DNA of 64,000 bases, taken from Symsagittifera roscoffensis (lineage: Eukaryota; Xenacoelomorpha; Acoela; Convolutidae). The notes under the pieces are model-generated. The model was not told the origin of the DNA and did not search any database. It was given only the letters and a program-made list of their open reading frames with translations. Each line of letters opens with the position of its first letter. Position 1 is the first letter of the stretch. Where the stretch lies: positions 89,007,845 through 89,071,844 of the forward strand of contig NC_087062.1 of NCBI RefSeq assembly GCF_963678635.1, given 5' to 3'. Position numbers and translations under genes: made by a program. Positions 58,801-61,503 of this stretch are shown in pieces.

Positions 58801-60863
58801 GATTCCGAAGAATGATTTTTACTTTCTCGTGACTAGTATAAGCTAAGGTGTTAACTTACTTAATCTTACTTAGGGGTAGTGATTGTGTTCAAGGGTTGGA
58901 GAATAGTAAATCGATCCACAAGGTTCAGGTATAATTAGAACGCGAGTAGTTCGTTAGATACTATTTTAAACTTACTAAGTCTAAGATTTATCCTGGGTCT
59001 GGTAAGAGGGGGGATCAAGTGAAGGATGAATAACCGAAGTTCTTCACTGTTTATCCTAATTTGAATGATTAGTTTTGTTTTAAAAATTTCTATTAGTCTT
59101 GGGTCTTTAGAAAGGGTTGGGTAGTGAATCGACGTTTGAGGTCGTTAGACACTAATTAAGTGGGTGGGGGAGAACAAAATTGTTCTGTTTGATCCAAGGA
59201 TAAGCCTTGATGATCAAATTTGAGATTTTAATTAAGTAGAAAATGATTTAAGATCCAAGGATAAGCCTTGATGATCTGATTTTAAATTAAGTGATTTTAA
59301 GTTTTAATAAAGTTTTAAATTTGTGTAAAGGAAAGATTTAGTGTTTTATGATATTAGTGAGTTGATGATTGCTGTTATGTTTTAGGTGATGAAGCTGGAA
59401 CAACAAGATGATTTATGATTACTAACCATTTATTGTCATGCTACTAATTTTTATTTTTATTTTCCAATAAATATTTTTCAAACATGTTTTGTATAATACT
59501 GCAGAGTTTTAGGAAAACGATCTTAGATCTTTTTATCAATCGTTATTGTATAATATTAATTTTGTTTAGCGCCTGAAATGATTTTGAAGACTAACTTCAA
59601 GGTTTTATGTTTGCAAATGGAAATCTAAATTCATTGCAAGTAGTATTCGAAATATAAAAGTTTGTTCTGGCTTTTGCCGAACTATCATATAACTATACGG
59701 CAAGTTTCTACTTTGTCGTATGTCGTCTTTGGTTCGAGGTCTTCTTCCAATTCCGGGTAGTTCTATTATGGTTCGGAATATTGGCTCTGATCTATTGAGT
59801 CGGAGAGACATTTCAATTAAATTATTGTCGTATAACATTTTGTAAATGTTTTTGTCTAATTTCTAATCTAATTTTGGTTAATTCTAATCTAGTAAGGTCT
59901 TGTTCGAGACTTATGGTCGCACCAGATGAGTTATGTCTGGAGTGTATAACTCATAGAGTAATTTCGGATAGGGTACACCGTCTGCTCGTCACGCTATCTT
60001 ATTTTCGGCCGGATAGATTCGTGCAACTTCTTAGTCTAATACCGATCCTAATCTTACTCTTATACTATCTAGTCTCAGGTTGTTTAACTAGTCTCTGCTA
60101 GGCTCAATAGATCTAGGGTATACTGGTTTATTGCGGCTGCTGAAGTGCTCGGGAGAGTCCAACTAATTTCTAAGTTAAATTCAAATCTCTCTGGTGCTGA
60201 AATTACAAGTAACTTCAGCACTTACAAATAAGTGGGTTGTTAGTTAGATGGATCATGATTGGTTAATATTAAATACTTTACATTGGTAAAACATTTAATT
60301 TATCCAATCATAAAATGTAGTTTAGATCAGGTTCCAGGAGGGAGGGTACACTTTACTTAAATTTACTTAAAAGCGCAACACAATTTAAAAGGACACTGAT
60401 ATAGTTCTGTAAGAATTGAACGAATAGTTCTTGCGTAAATTTTGATTGACTGAAAAAAGCCAAAATGATCGTTTTTGTTTAAAAATGTTGGCTAGATTTT
60501 TTCAAAACAAATTAAGCCACATTAGTTCGAGATTTGCCTTCATCATTAAGCAAGATTAAGATTAGTCTTCATCGTTTTTTGACTAGAATCAACCCAATTT
60601 GAAAACAAAACGCTTTTCAAATTTCAAGTTTTTTTTTTCATTTTGTCCGGATAATTTAAATCAGCACTGTATCGCAGGTTAATTATTCGTTCATACCTTG
60701 TTGTTGAACTCGATATCGAAAAAGGGCAGTCTTTCATTCCATCGTACTGTATATCCATCCAGGTTGTTATCCAAATCTGTCTCGAATGCCAGCAGACAGT
60801 AGTAATTACTAAACCGTCGACAGGAATCCCCGTAATAATTGTCATTCAAATCAATCGCGTTTC
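34847..60863 (-). CDS. Unrecognised Cys-rich host protein, two exons found, 5' exons missing
   Basis: Exon at 60697-60863 (donor GTATGA, acceptor ATTTTAG) joins in phase 0 to the terminal exon at 34847-35401 (TAA stop). The joined part is 239 residues. The first segment reads NDNYYGDSCRRFSNYYCLLA and later VRWNERLPFFDIEFNNK. The second has conserved-looking Cys (IDSCEQ, GGCCKAQC, LPRC, VICRGQPWIC), an NYT glycosylation site, and a basic tail RRRRLPLKSELKKF. No transmembrane segment is seen. I do not recognise the family; an extracellular Cys-bridged protein is a guess. The intron is 25.3 kb and contains the giant retroelement in sense orientation. The upstream exon must end in phase 1 and was not found in the window. 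Confidence 0.65.
36226..37515 (+). repeat. Segmental duplication with palindromic TTATAATCGATTATAA tracts
   Basis: Block 36226-36490 (ACTGTCTTGTTTACCTTGG repeats, then ATGGTCCGGAGTGGCAGTTTC) recurs at about 37030-37285 with small indels. Each copy is followed by an AT palindrome tract of ATTATAATCGATTATAAT units, at about 36530-36715 and 37355-37515. The unit is about 800 bp in tandem. The tracts could extrude as cruciforms. Confidence 0.8.
37840..39460 (+). mobile_element. Possible MULE-type DNA transposon remnant around a FLYWCH fragment
   Basis: A FLYWCH-domain fragment sits between AT-rich ends that resemble each other in inverted orientation: TACAATTTAACACCGTACATTT near 37857 and, on the opposite strand, AACTTAACACCCTACAATTT near 39430. 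The left end also carries a second copy of TACATTTTAACACCTAGTC. The match is imperfect, I see no clear target duplication and no catalytic transposase domain, so this is a tentative grouping. Confidence 0.35.
38299..38790 (+). pseudogene. FLYWCH-type zinc finger protein fragment (transposon-derived)
   Basis: A 163-aa frame from the ATG at 38299. Residues about 5-75 form a FLYWCH/WCH-like finger: FEFTVSSKNKPILIASGHEF, then WICSKYQTHKCRA and TRGEHNHD (C...C...H.H). The following segment, ASAVLPITNDLATQFALPSK, matches the region between the finger and catalytic core in MULE-type transposases. After that a 21-bp word, CTCTCCCAAGTAAAGACAAAC, is duplicated and the frame runs into unrelated hydrophobic sequence, so the catalytic part is lost. 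Could also be a domesticated FLYWCH gene, but the truncation argues against it. Confidence 0.65.
39552..39992 (+). repeat. Hairpin-ended repeat family, copy I (diverged)
   Basis: Head AACAAAACTGCGCGAATCCT and GAATGTTCCAACTGCGCTTTA; tail CATTCCACTCCGTTTGTTCG then AAAGTCTGAACAAC. The most diverged nearly full-length copy. Confidence 0.6.
40202..40450 (+). repeat. Hairpin-ended repeat family, copy F (truncated)
   Basis: Head GACAAGACTTCTCGTATCAA and the central CTCCGCTGACGCGTTAATAA region are present; it breaks off at about 40450 where another repeat begins. Confidence 0.75.
40451..41070 (+). repeat. Dispersed repeat that hosts the MITE (inverted copy at 60540-60680)
   Basis: Excluding the MITE, this reads CTGTACTGATTTAAA-ATATCCGGACAAATTG... 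TCAATTTGGGTTGATT. The reverse complement of 60588-60672 reads CAGTGCTGATTTAAATTATC then CGGACAAAATG... CAAATTGGGTTGATTCTAG. The two copies lie on opposite sides of the giant LTR element. Confidence 0.7.
40467..40952. mobile_element. hAT-like MITE, 486 bp, with 8-bp target duplication
   Basis: The element starts GGGGACCGACC and ends CGACCGACC-type sequence in inverted form (GGTCGGTCGGGTAAAAGATC then TAACCCC). It is flanked by an exact 8-bp duplication GATTTAAA at 40459-40466 and 40953-40960. Inner inverted repeats (AGGCTCTTTTTCCTTCCCCC near 40511; GGGGAAAAGGAAAAAGAGCC near 40690) strengthen the palindrome. No coding capacity. Eight-base duplications are typical of hAT transposons. A related sequence at 60655-60662 has a single GATTTAAA, i.e. 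an empty site. Confidence 0.85.
41422..41425. repeat. Target site duplication GGAG, left
   Basis: GGAG directly before the left LTR; the same four bases follow the right LTR at 60337-60340. Four-base duplications are typical of Ty3/gypsy integrases. Confidence 0.85.
41426..41835 (-). repeat. 3' LTR of the giant element
   Basis: 410 bp, read side by side with the 5' LTR without finding a mismatch. The coding strand contains AATAAA (plus-strand TTTATT) and, upstream of it, a stem-loop GTGCTGAA...TTCAGCAC (41693-41720). No strong polypurine tract adjoins it; the adjacent internal coding-strand sequence is CCCGGATGGG. Confidence 0.95.
41836..43450 (-). other. 1.6-kb 3' non-coding region of the giant element
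   Basis: No long frame on the coding strand that I can find. It contains the word GGTGGGTTAGGCC twice (42538 and 42580) around a GC-rich patch unusual for this element. It could hold RNA signals for splicing, export or polyadenylation; that is inference only. Confidence 0.5.
43451..45250 (-). CDS. 599-aa protein of unknown function downstream of env
   Basis: The ATG at 45250 overlaps the env stop as ATGA, so it may be translated by termination-reinitiation or from its own spliced RNA. Residues 1-200 are low-complexity and rich in Ser, Pro, Asn and Thr. Residues 200-599 look folded, rich in aromatic residues and His, with few Cys and no clear membrane segment (AYRTFKRKFPNHPFP, VDEYVLMPTLSWTSYYHF, FIKTPYVFTLNIFDRKFDHI, LLWPLLQTKNIIRIL). 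I recognise no family. By position it matches accessory genes of complex retroviruses, but nothing in the sequence gives a function. Confidence 0.85.
   Translation of the reverse strand: MSRQLGSLHRSNSHQTNLTSSIPIIPLFAFPPPDFPSSNVTSGMNSDTNSHISVLYSISQLNNPNIETPDEFADSEPSPSNNFHNPSNFSQPPFQPILSNNPDPITPTPSYASQVTPTYSSYHSDQSSHSPDTPRISPELDNFITLQQQPYHLNTPTINQISSTTNSSNPPTPSSNYTESLTPSSTSTISSLNTNRAYRTFKRKFPNHPFPAKPGTAREYINHPQHTNTKEFLAITLPSFPQYTLNTPHDANETRNFVDEYVLMPTLSWTSYYHFTNPLCLPLSSTSIDIDRNKDMLCRLTTPLTARQFTYVGYKKSLKIHTAPRANEYTLEYYDHNIIRANQDQFLDDDRFTNPQITEKFFIKTPYVFTLNIFDRKFDHIISEALTNTQAYESFKERFQIFSLTFHFLAPHERDLHCSHDIMLRTKQTHTYSYYRFIQNHFDLHTPSRQPHHRFQFINSKYTSPYFLNFTYCIKDTNLHGILRNYDPITQMYIFCPITKTFNAEESRPFLIPHEFVQPIEIPILEFIHNTKFNHKLYNLIQNTPYEFAVGTEELTTIKALQLLWPLLQTKNIIRILAKLITTSELIHDIFPHGFFPDD
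45247..47865 (-). CDS. env: Envelope-like glycoprotein, 872 aa
   Basis: The ATG at 47865 is followed by a signal peptide (LLIFLQLFFLVTS, residues 5-17). A ~650-residue ectodomain has many Cys, including HYDC near residue 38, and N-glycosylation sites (NIT, NTT, NRS). A helical stretch with CELERTQILQSLSLA lies near residue 465, followed by Cys-bearing segments FYTCTK and RCYKRIP. Hydrophobic segments follow at about 695-730 (ILEKLTILYAMFNFIGFLFSL part) and 745-765, then a ~100-residue Pro/Gln-rich cytoplasmic tail. The general layout recalls the class III-type fusion glycoproteins of chuvirus-like mononegaviruses, which other insect and invertebrate LTR elements have captured. That family call is inference from pattern. 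I see no furin-type site of the errantivirus F-like Env. Confidence 0.75.
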   Translation of the reverse strand: MYILKLLIFLQLFFLVTSNQNINPSPRTGPQDLLVTHYDCEENEQKTLHKYAINQVSQCETEPQAIETTDIIATLYSKARATTVTGYKFTATFSEKKVHCSQVSNGNKNRLDHESFYQSNIERLLHLNPDDCKNELLRLNITQNKNSQRKLVNFQVFSDSVHQSQLERHQGHIKLDEKYPYNGAHGRLTYDLHDKHWIPHIGINNPSNCKADTKNKGYQEIMFFDWKIQLEKIQLTRDLSDNTMIYQGIRLPCKNDQGYCDPTTRTQATIVWFPEDTCTTFQVAKIHARMIKFHEKYFIQSIPYEQVHPSRKLSSDFRNIDNIENKLTRFQIYQETELACKYRNPLHRTQYSEILVEYEKGFDMTTGKVKIDPYATGHPLNEGTSYIPVNFEKSNGQPGGHLKPYDTRSTRLQELSLMNTTYFGNIHYDIHLDMKLDYTISRIFQEMSLSELETLHQLCELERTQILQSLSLAVLKIPYAGYLLSGNRSNFLDYEGNILWFYTCTKKVSPLYVFEDKRCYKRIPIFYKNKVHFVDTLSRRTYFWDTAVPCGSENSHNVVQLNPDENKYYLLTPYPTLMQSLKKFSPESIRAIARNPNIDLQSIGIYSKSDIQHHIRTQQFQELLTQMDTIQRQSIDQNLRKLAETAGFADIYTQDYSGYFKDIKDYIYLNGEKYRPQDISPINIFSFVTLKNEILDFLGWPYYILEKLTILYAMFNFIGFLFSLLKGIYNTCAIHTQVNRQASVARILFAGFFGIFSTSINKILLDAQIKEYNTKITTRQNTYDEEHNNVDTQPTAPQLPPLPNNHPLSLVPRNFRNLAITHNPNFRLNTSQSPVQHIMTHQSQDDNTYEQIIEQPHTTAFQSQNNNFFSPR
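47853..48989 (-). CDS. 378-codon open frame without any ATG, upstream of env
   Basis: From the codon after a TAA at 48990-48992, the frame is open for 378 codons to a TAA at 47853, overlapping the env start by 13 bases. It contains no ATG, so ORF finders that demand a start codon miss it. The first ~190 codons encode Ser/Pro/Thr/Gln-rich sequence (TRISFQDNPYTFEERHARLS is typical). The last ~150 look folded (LRLDWNTFTAPPPLFGQHQE, LQLKFEITVKLNNIT, EVIYKYDRYTKN). CTACCCAACAG at about 48957 would be a good splice acceptor. Translation probably comes from a spliced RNA supplying a start. Function unknown. Confidence 0.75.
   Translation of the reverse strand, partial: QFKNPSKIATQQSQNQSSPTSSQDNPTPPSTTQNPQTSTRISFQDNPYTFEERHARLSEPLEPVERQASLSEPTYNLYPTLPQELSRIRNLSQNQNTTEINRQIIHPRRNRNFQTPRVHFDIPQSPSQTTPENTTGILPETPTLLSQRSTSSLPSDYLGSTPTSEQIRENPFNPPNQTSRFPYWTTHSFTQGEPNLVNDPIDISTDTTTSSSLPETLSLPSTPSISQFSPLPFNLNFPNNLDARYREQSSINIPLRLDWNTFTAPPPLFGQHQESNRLHNWALNRLQYRQDIHNDIRDHNIQILQQNSLQLKFEITVKLNNITQHPYPLKPPNITAQSLPPPFITTEVIYKYDRYTKNTIGYITFYNPYSGLSYTCIF
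48995..49183 (-). CDS. Small membrane protein, 62 aa
   Basis: The ATG at 49183 overlaps the stop of the 76-aa frame as ATGA. Two hydrophobic segments (IFLLFVIFITFLSSLILTI and ITFALATIFLIIFL) are separated by a short CKCIKK basic loop, predicting a double-spanning membrane protein of viroporin-like size. No family recognised. AT-rich DNA yields chance hydrophobic frames, but the overlap with its neighbour and its position between pol and env favour a real gene. Confidence 0.5.
   Translation of the reverse strand: MIRTIFSRTDIFLLFVIFITFLSSLILTICKCIKKAIITFALATIFLIIFLEEYYNKHKPSH
49180..49410 (-). CDS. Small membrane protein, 76 aa
   Basis: ATG at 49410. Hydrophobic from about residue 17 to 57 (FSILEAFIIFLFDILESFLI continuing into ILIIFCNIFLIF), then a polar tail. 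It ends in TGA overlapping the next ATG. No recognised homologue; a small integral membrane protein is all that can be said. Its start lies 600 bases downstream of the pol stop. Confidence 0.5.
   Translation of the reverse strand: MLFSQTVAQILINFKHFFSILEAFIIFLFDILESFLIILIIFCNIFLIFYTILELFLQLSKTLEYIHRYDFHNLSK
49411..50010 (-). other. 600-bp gap between pol and the small membrane genes
   Basis: No coding frame seen. It may contain a splice acceptor for downstream genes; I cannot identify one with confidence. Confidence 0.4.
50011..57699 (-). CDS. gag-pol: Gag-Pol polyprotein of the giant element (~2560 codons, no initial ATG)
   Basis: Counting from the TTG at 57642 (2543 codons): disordered N-terminus; Gag capsid-like region at about 385-595 (LDGAAQKWFSVLPLE, RQ-rich helices); CCHC knuckle CNYCRRYGHSISEC near 645; low-complexity Asn/Ser/Arg/Tyr tract at 690-860; protease FLIDSGAESNIIN near 1030; RT with VLDARYLNSL and YLDD near 1540; RNase H MCDASNFGIGAALL near 1685; integrase H2C2 (GHSGSEKTY, CNDCIVC) near 2060 and D, D, E in FDTKGP, TDNGTEF, NGLVEGMNRSL (2125-2220). 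One uninterrupted frame, so no gag/pol frameshift. The frame opens at 57699, in the -1 frame to the 201-aa gene it overlaps; the first ATG is near residue 176. Confidence 0.93.
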   Translation of the reverse strand, partial: RKFHERRRFTTYKTRSTKILAWFIIDYFTHNIDLIAQARKNFRPQNSNDDTAITEQSDYVWDPEWSHPAFISFPQSISSQAISTISYIRDYVKVIPLTIDATPLNYNTFLPDTQNNSLNSTVIHNENLNGTRNLTQQDIQTPSHFINEEIVHTTTTQQSISPIRPNLTTPRNTNPSQTQVTLQSTVKPSVAPKYSHMDYQTYRPMTIPSKTRKTFTRNNFADHNYNYTHPSKTNYQPQRNFNQYTKPRNWDNPTAQYNYKNFQPNPPQDRSENYPFFQQNKNKKQTSYQMDYLSSYDDFLQPDIFAPNTQEYRRQGIQKTRTNHRNFSPQSIDAQHQQPIQQQNPLNTQSFQPIQQQNPMTAHSYQPSQMQNEIPLPYYLQQHEITRNQLSNFSQMPNAAESLQMTMNPYLMGGSSITSNKPLMVFTGTDPEYSVEDYLNAVTANLILNIGPEPINTPLHQNWIHRRTALIQTTLDGAAQKWFSVLPLEIKSNWKRFTQEFSKMFDSERNKQQQRVLCNEIRRLPNETIKQIAVRIETLVRKANSLNTHDYKNTKMTEILMMTLTPQLRKIAIKKRASHPSSIREPDLDFRKLVDKLEQAEITMKLEETENLKLQYVNRIETTPTNINNIQESETDLVEKITEILNIYEKNPNFKGKPSFKKWCNYCRRYGHSISECRQKQQDNQNKPQKYKEPNKSFYQYMKKDQNLPNKNVYSNNSSGKPLPNNTSYTRNQSPYNSSHRGRSPERRNTQNSSQNHYNRPNSRNNYSRSNSNTQRFVSRSNSQSRNNYYPNNQSRNSSYNRNRNYSYNRNRSYSNNRNQNYPNSRSRNNSYNRSNYNRPNSNYQNRSRNNSQNRHPSYNNRYRNYSQSPHRNNNHYNNSNNRHRSSTPKHQRQINQVQANPETTSDPPGIDDTVTDTLQLNQINCTSSDSESDTENTLSINMIKVENDYESVIYEQPFPSHIYENQSEFLQNYYTTPINSTPTTQETNEINTTDQTNKNTKTKCLNTNHIYQNIQKEQPKEKIWTIPFLLESPRNKEFQPPDLEIDFLIDSGAESNIINIPTWNEIKTLHPKLTPLETSSKLATAQGSTLINYGKIQLFLLPTRTMEQSKILNKPFKQIFHITDIKYNIIGIPFISKYIPTINILNSKILIKDKYTKTKETSLTFFQRLNKQPPFFSKFYPIYNQQRKHLKPLSGNIYNFSIKQVHQYDKEQNKQKFYMSNFEFKPIHKFFKITISSIKYLKNSNSDIISLHVYNNTPYQVTLPLGLLGYCETNATISPIHEKAYRVNNILQLLDICQSTILNEELSINNIISNENRNTDYFTKTPYFKPTFNISNYTEDQQKFLTMFNFQHSQITQDEFEKLAKQLIKYSSVYATSKFDVGKISSSLHLPLKPDAVFKKQRASKVPIHLHDKVNRLLDILEQYNIISPVNKEEQPKGNTFINPVIILAKGESLKIVLDARYLNSLIDESKCNWPIEPIQVILTKINGKYFTTADMNSAYNQMPLDEQSRRLTQFVIGNQQYEFNRLFYGISIGPAAFSAFMSKIFRPLILKKNAITYLDDVFMQSQTKDEMFNVLEKYHQILQNENLKAAPDKSHFFLTRVKFLGHNIERKTITPLKSRIDAIQKLQPPTNKKKIQEFLGMLNFLSKYVYKMQLYLRPFYNILRQQNNFEWNTEHQARFEEIKKLLTEQISNTIPDPDQPFYAMCDASNFGIGAALLQSHNGTNKMNLISANSRLFTQAELRLSTLMRECTAIIYTLTEYEFLILGSKHPTVLFTDHKPIIFLFTQKSNPNHRVYRFQLILMKFPNLHIVWTAGKNLALPDTLSRNTPPELLTRKTTVEIPKNIKFYLAENETSPRLECKYAVKTDIEQSQINNLQHFPLYLDCQNNHYEVDLLGTSTFKPIPYSQWIKNNTQQKRTKQHPPKKDHFPLIEKEDLTDKINLSGPQTNDSKYTINQVFDLHDPLDTIPLSKLEIENIFLPPTETITISTLKQYQNLDPVIRQLKSWHKYKTKPIKADSTILGNKTLLRYFRKFNNTTINENTDLLEYNLNESTVPCLPISMILIAFNISHTQNIKGHSGSEKTYSNFMQNFYFPNAPIWIKVLCNDCIVCQLNKPYPNQKQIAQKQDFKGQSLYFNHRISFDTKGPISPSSEGNSYIMVIVDAFTHYVALNPVPHSNAYYAYTTLYEHWIAKFGLPEILVTDNGTEFINNEIITLCHLYNIKHKPRTSHAPWTNGLVEGMNRSLQEYLRCIINGNDTKYTEWSADVKLFPLAYNSQITTTLGMSPYEMVFNQKPRKPIMFTANSHKNAQGYCQPNKDSICYNLPLHTHDEDHFHHPQILKLASGTHTEWILNRDKKHNEIYQKITKKLLQRQNINEQINSRFTPASDLKIGTFVLIPNFNTQKGISKKLQPLRKGPYQIIAKPTDVTYKITDSNKKEIVQHRNNLLPYYPKEYALRELTQLYSFTGLKIIQNEPHLKNTEQNDNPTENQNTKPTATKNNTQNHKESPKPRKNRKMTEQIIPQEEIDKSEHRKTTRLRNQPRKNYKMFIPQSKILKKVEFKK
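57627..58232 (-). CDS. 201-aa protein upstream of gag
   Basis: ATG at 58232, overlapping the preceding gene by 26 bases and the Gag-Pol open frame by 73. The acidic N-terminus (PGDETPDDDEIFPF) is followed by a folded-looking domain with two Cys (FEPGISPCKTEFPDV, KDICNITQQYG) and amphipathic helices. No family recognised. Because Gag-Pol lacks an ATG and lies in the -1 frame here, this protein may be the N-terminal part of a fusion made by frameshifting, or an independent leader protein. The overlap includes CTACAAAAATTTTGG, which is run-rich but not a canonical X XXY YYZ heptamer in this frame. Confidence 0.75.
   Translation of the reverse strand: MSSTHTPGDETPDDDEIFPFIVDADTDRGQHIFCQNLLVNLFEPGISPCKTEFPDVKIKRQIIDHYLKDICNITQQYGIYSIEFTSPNHNNRRYTIQTDDLDLEFSKVFSEYIKSIQYHNSQRANSIFTNEVFAIIYSYISILENEIPITNVSPTETSKHLKVRHEITLLSSYLNIIKENFTKDDVSQHTKHDLQKFWHGS
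58207..58674 (-). CDS. 155-aa basic protein, first gene of the giant element
   Basis: ATG at 58674, about 1.25 kb downstream of the 5' LTR. Strongly basic stretches (RTKRQTLKRKIITKQRQITR, KRRIKKQYKHK) flank a Ser/Glu-rich acidic patch (FSDSETTSNSSQRG). The charge pattern suggests nucleic-acid binding or nuclear localisation; no family recognised. Its position before gag is unusual for an LTR retroelement. Confidence 0.7.
   Translation of the reverse strand: MSFKNLGNKQTIILHNCEIDNKKYDLVITPHTQTVGYIRTKRQTLKRKIITKQRQITRKRFSKNRNAFSESETNSLDELYKLKESIDKNYPQHDQLYFSDSETTSNSSQRGKRRIKKQYKHKPVHLYNWNQPIRHINNYILTVIERKNEFNTHPR
58675..59906 (-). other. 1.25-kb 5' leader of the giant element
   Basis: Untranslated leader with internal repeats: GATCCAAGGATAAGCCTTGATGATC occurs twice (about 59198 and 59251), and GGGTTGGAGA...ATCGAT-type words near 58779, 58899 and 59116. 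Likely location of packaging and dimerisation signals and of the major splice donor; none can be pinned down by eye. Confidence 0.55.
59907..59924 (-). promoter_or_regulatory. Primer-binding site of the giant element
   Basis: Two bases after the 5' LTR end the coding strand reads TGGTGCGACCATAAGTCTCG, i.e. complementary to a tRNA 3' end ...GGTCGCACCA. The complement continues into TTCGAGAC, resembling a T-loop. I could not match the primer tRNA to an amino acid. Confidence 0.75.
59927..60336 (-). repeat. 5' LTR of the giant element
   Basis: 410 bp with TG...CA ends, equal in length and apparently identical to the 3' LTR. On the coding strand it has CCAAT-like words, the stem-loop at 60194-60221, and AATAAA at 60127-60132. 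Flanked on the right by the second GGAG (60337-60340). Confidence 0.95.
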
Positions 60864-60901
60864 CTAAAATTGATGATAAGTAAAAACTGTAATAAAAAGT
60901 A

Positions 60902-60975
60902 CTGGTCGTTTCAGGGCAAAGCCCTGATTGTTCCGATTGCCCTTTAGCTGCTTGAAGGCTGATAATATCAATTTA
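60902..60975 (+). repeat. Head fragment of the hairpin-ended repeat family
   Basis: CTGGTCGTTTCAGGGCAAAG and CCCTGATTGTTCCGATTGCC; it contains the perfect head hairpin TCAGGGC-AAA-GCCCTGA. It lies just upstream of copy G. Confidence 0.7.
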
Positions 60976-60985
60976 TAAGAGTTAA

Positions 60986-61503
60986 CGAGACTGCTCCTAA
61001 CAGGGCAAAATCCTGATTGTTCCGACTGCCTTTTAAAGTCTTTGGAGCAGTAATATCATGAAAAAAAAATAAATTGAAAGGATTTTTTCATAAAATTTGA
61101 GACTTTTGTGAAAATCATACCCCCACACGCCAAATAAAATACAAAGCGAAAAAATTCGCTCCTAGTAACAAATCAATTCTGGCAAAAAAGGTTCCTTCAA
61201 CCAATTTGGAACAATTTCTAAGACGGATTAAATCTCCGCTTACGCGTTATTAGCACGAAATGTATCGCGCGTTAATTGTCCCAAATTAGCCAAAATGGCA
61301 ACTTTGAAATCCTCATAACGTAACAAAAAATACGAGCACTGGTAAACTATCTTTTCAAATTTAAAATCAGGACAACAATAATTTTTGAATGATAAAAACA
61401 ATTCCGTCAAAAAATGCTAGTTAAAACGTCAAAACTTGTCTGAAGAAGAAAAAACCACCCGAGCACAAATATTCTGTTACTTTCGTTAGGAAAATCGGAA
61501 CAA
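60986..61503 (+). repeat. Hairpin-ended repeat family, copy G (full length)
   Basis: About 518 bp, from CGAGACTGCTCCTAACAGGG to TTCTGTTACTTTCGTTAGGA then AAATCGGAACAA. Best full-length example in the window. Central CTCCGCTTACGCGTTATTAG and TATCGCGCGTTAATTGTCCC. Confidence 0.9.

Larger units (their letters stand above)
41426..60336 (-). mobile_element. Complete 18.9-kb envelope-encoding LTR retroelement
   Basis: Two 410-bp LTRs (TGGAACC...ACTCA on the coding strand) with no differences that I can find, a GGAG target duplication, a primer-binding site beside the 5' LTR and eight open frames. Order on the minus strand: 155 aa, 201 aa, Gag-Pol, 76 aa, 62 aa, 378-codon frame without ATG, Env-like 872 aa, 599 aa. 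Pol order (protease, RT, RNase H, integrase) places it in Ty3/gypsy (Metaviridae-like). It is two to three times longer than most such elements. All long frames are open, so this is a young and potentially active copy. The coding strand is A/C-rich and G-poor throughout, in contrast to both flanks. Confidence 0.95.
35402..60696 (-). other. 25.3-kb intron of the Cys-rich gene
   Basis: Bounded by donor GTATGA at 60696 and acceptor TTAG at 35402, with a second in-frame acceptor (GTACAG) six bases downstream. It contains, left to right, diverged repeats, duplicated blocks with TTATAATCGATTATAA palindromes, a FLYWCH fragment, hairpin-ended repeats, a MITE and the 18.9-kb LTR element. Bases 35402-36225 hold no gene or repeat that I can name. 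Confidence 0.65.

Noticed and set aside
41836..59926. Numerous plus-strand frames of 60-114 aa across the giant element
   Set aside because: They are shadows of the minus-strand genes, hydrophobic because of the T/G-rich strand.
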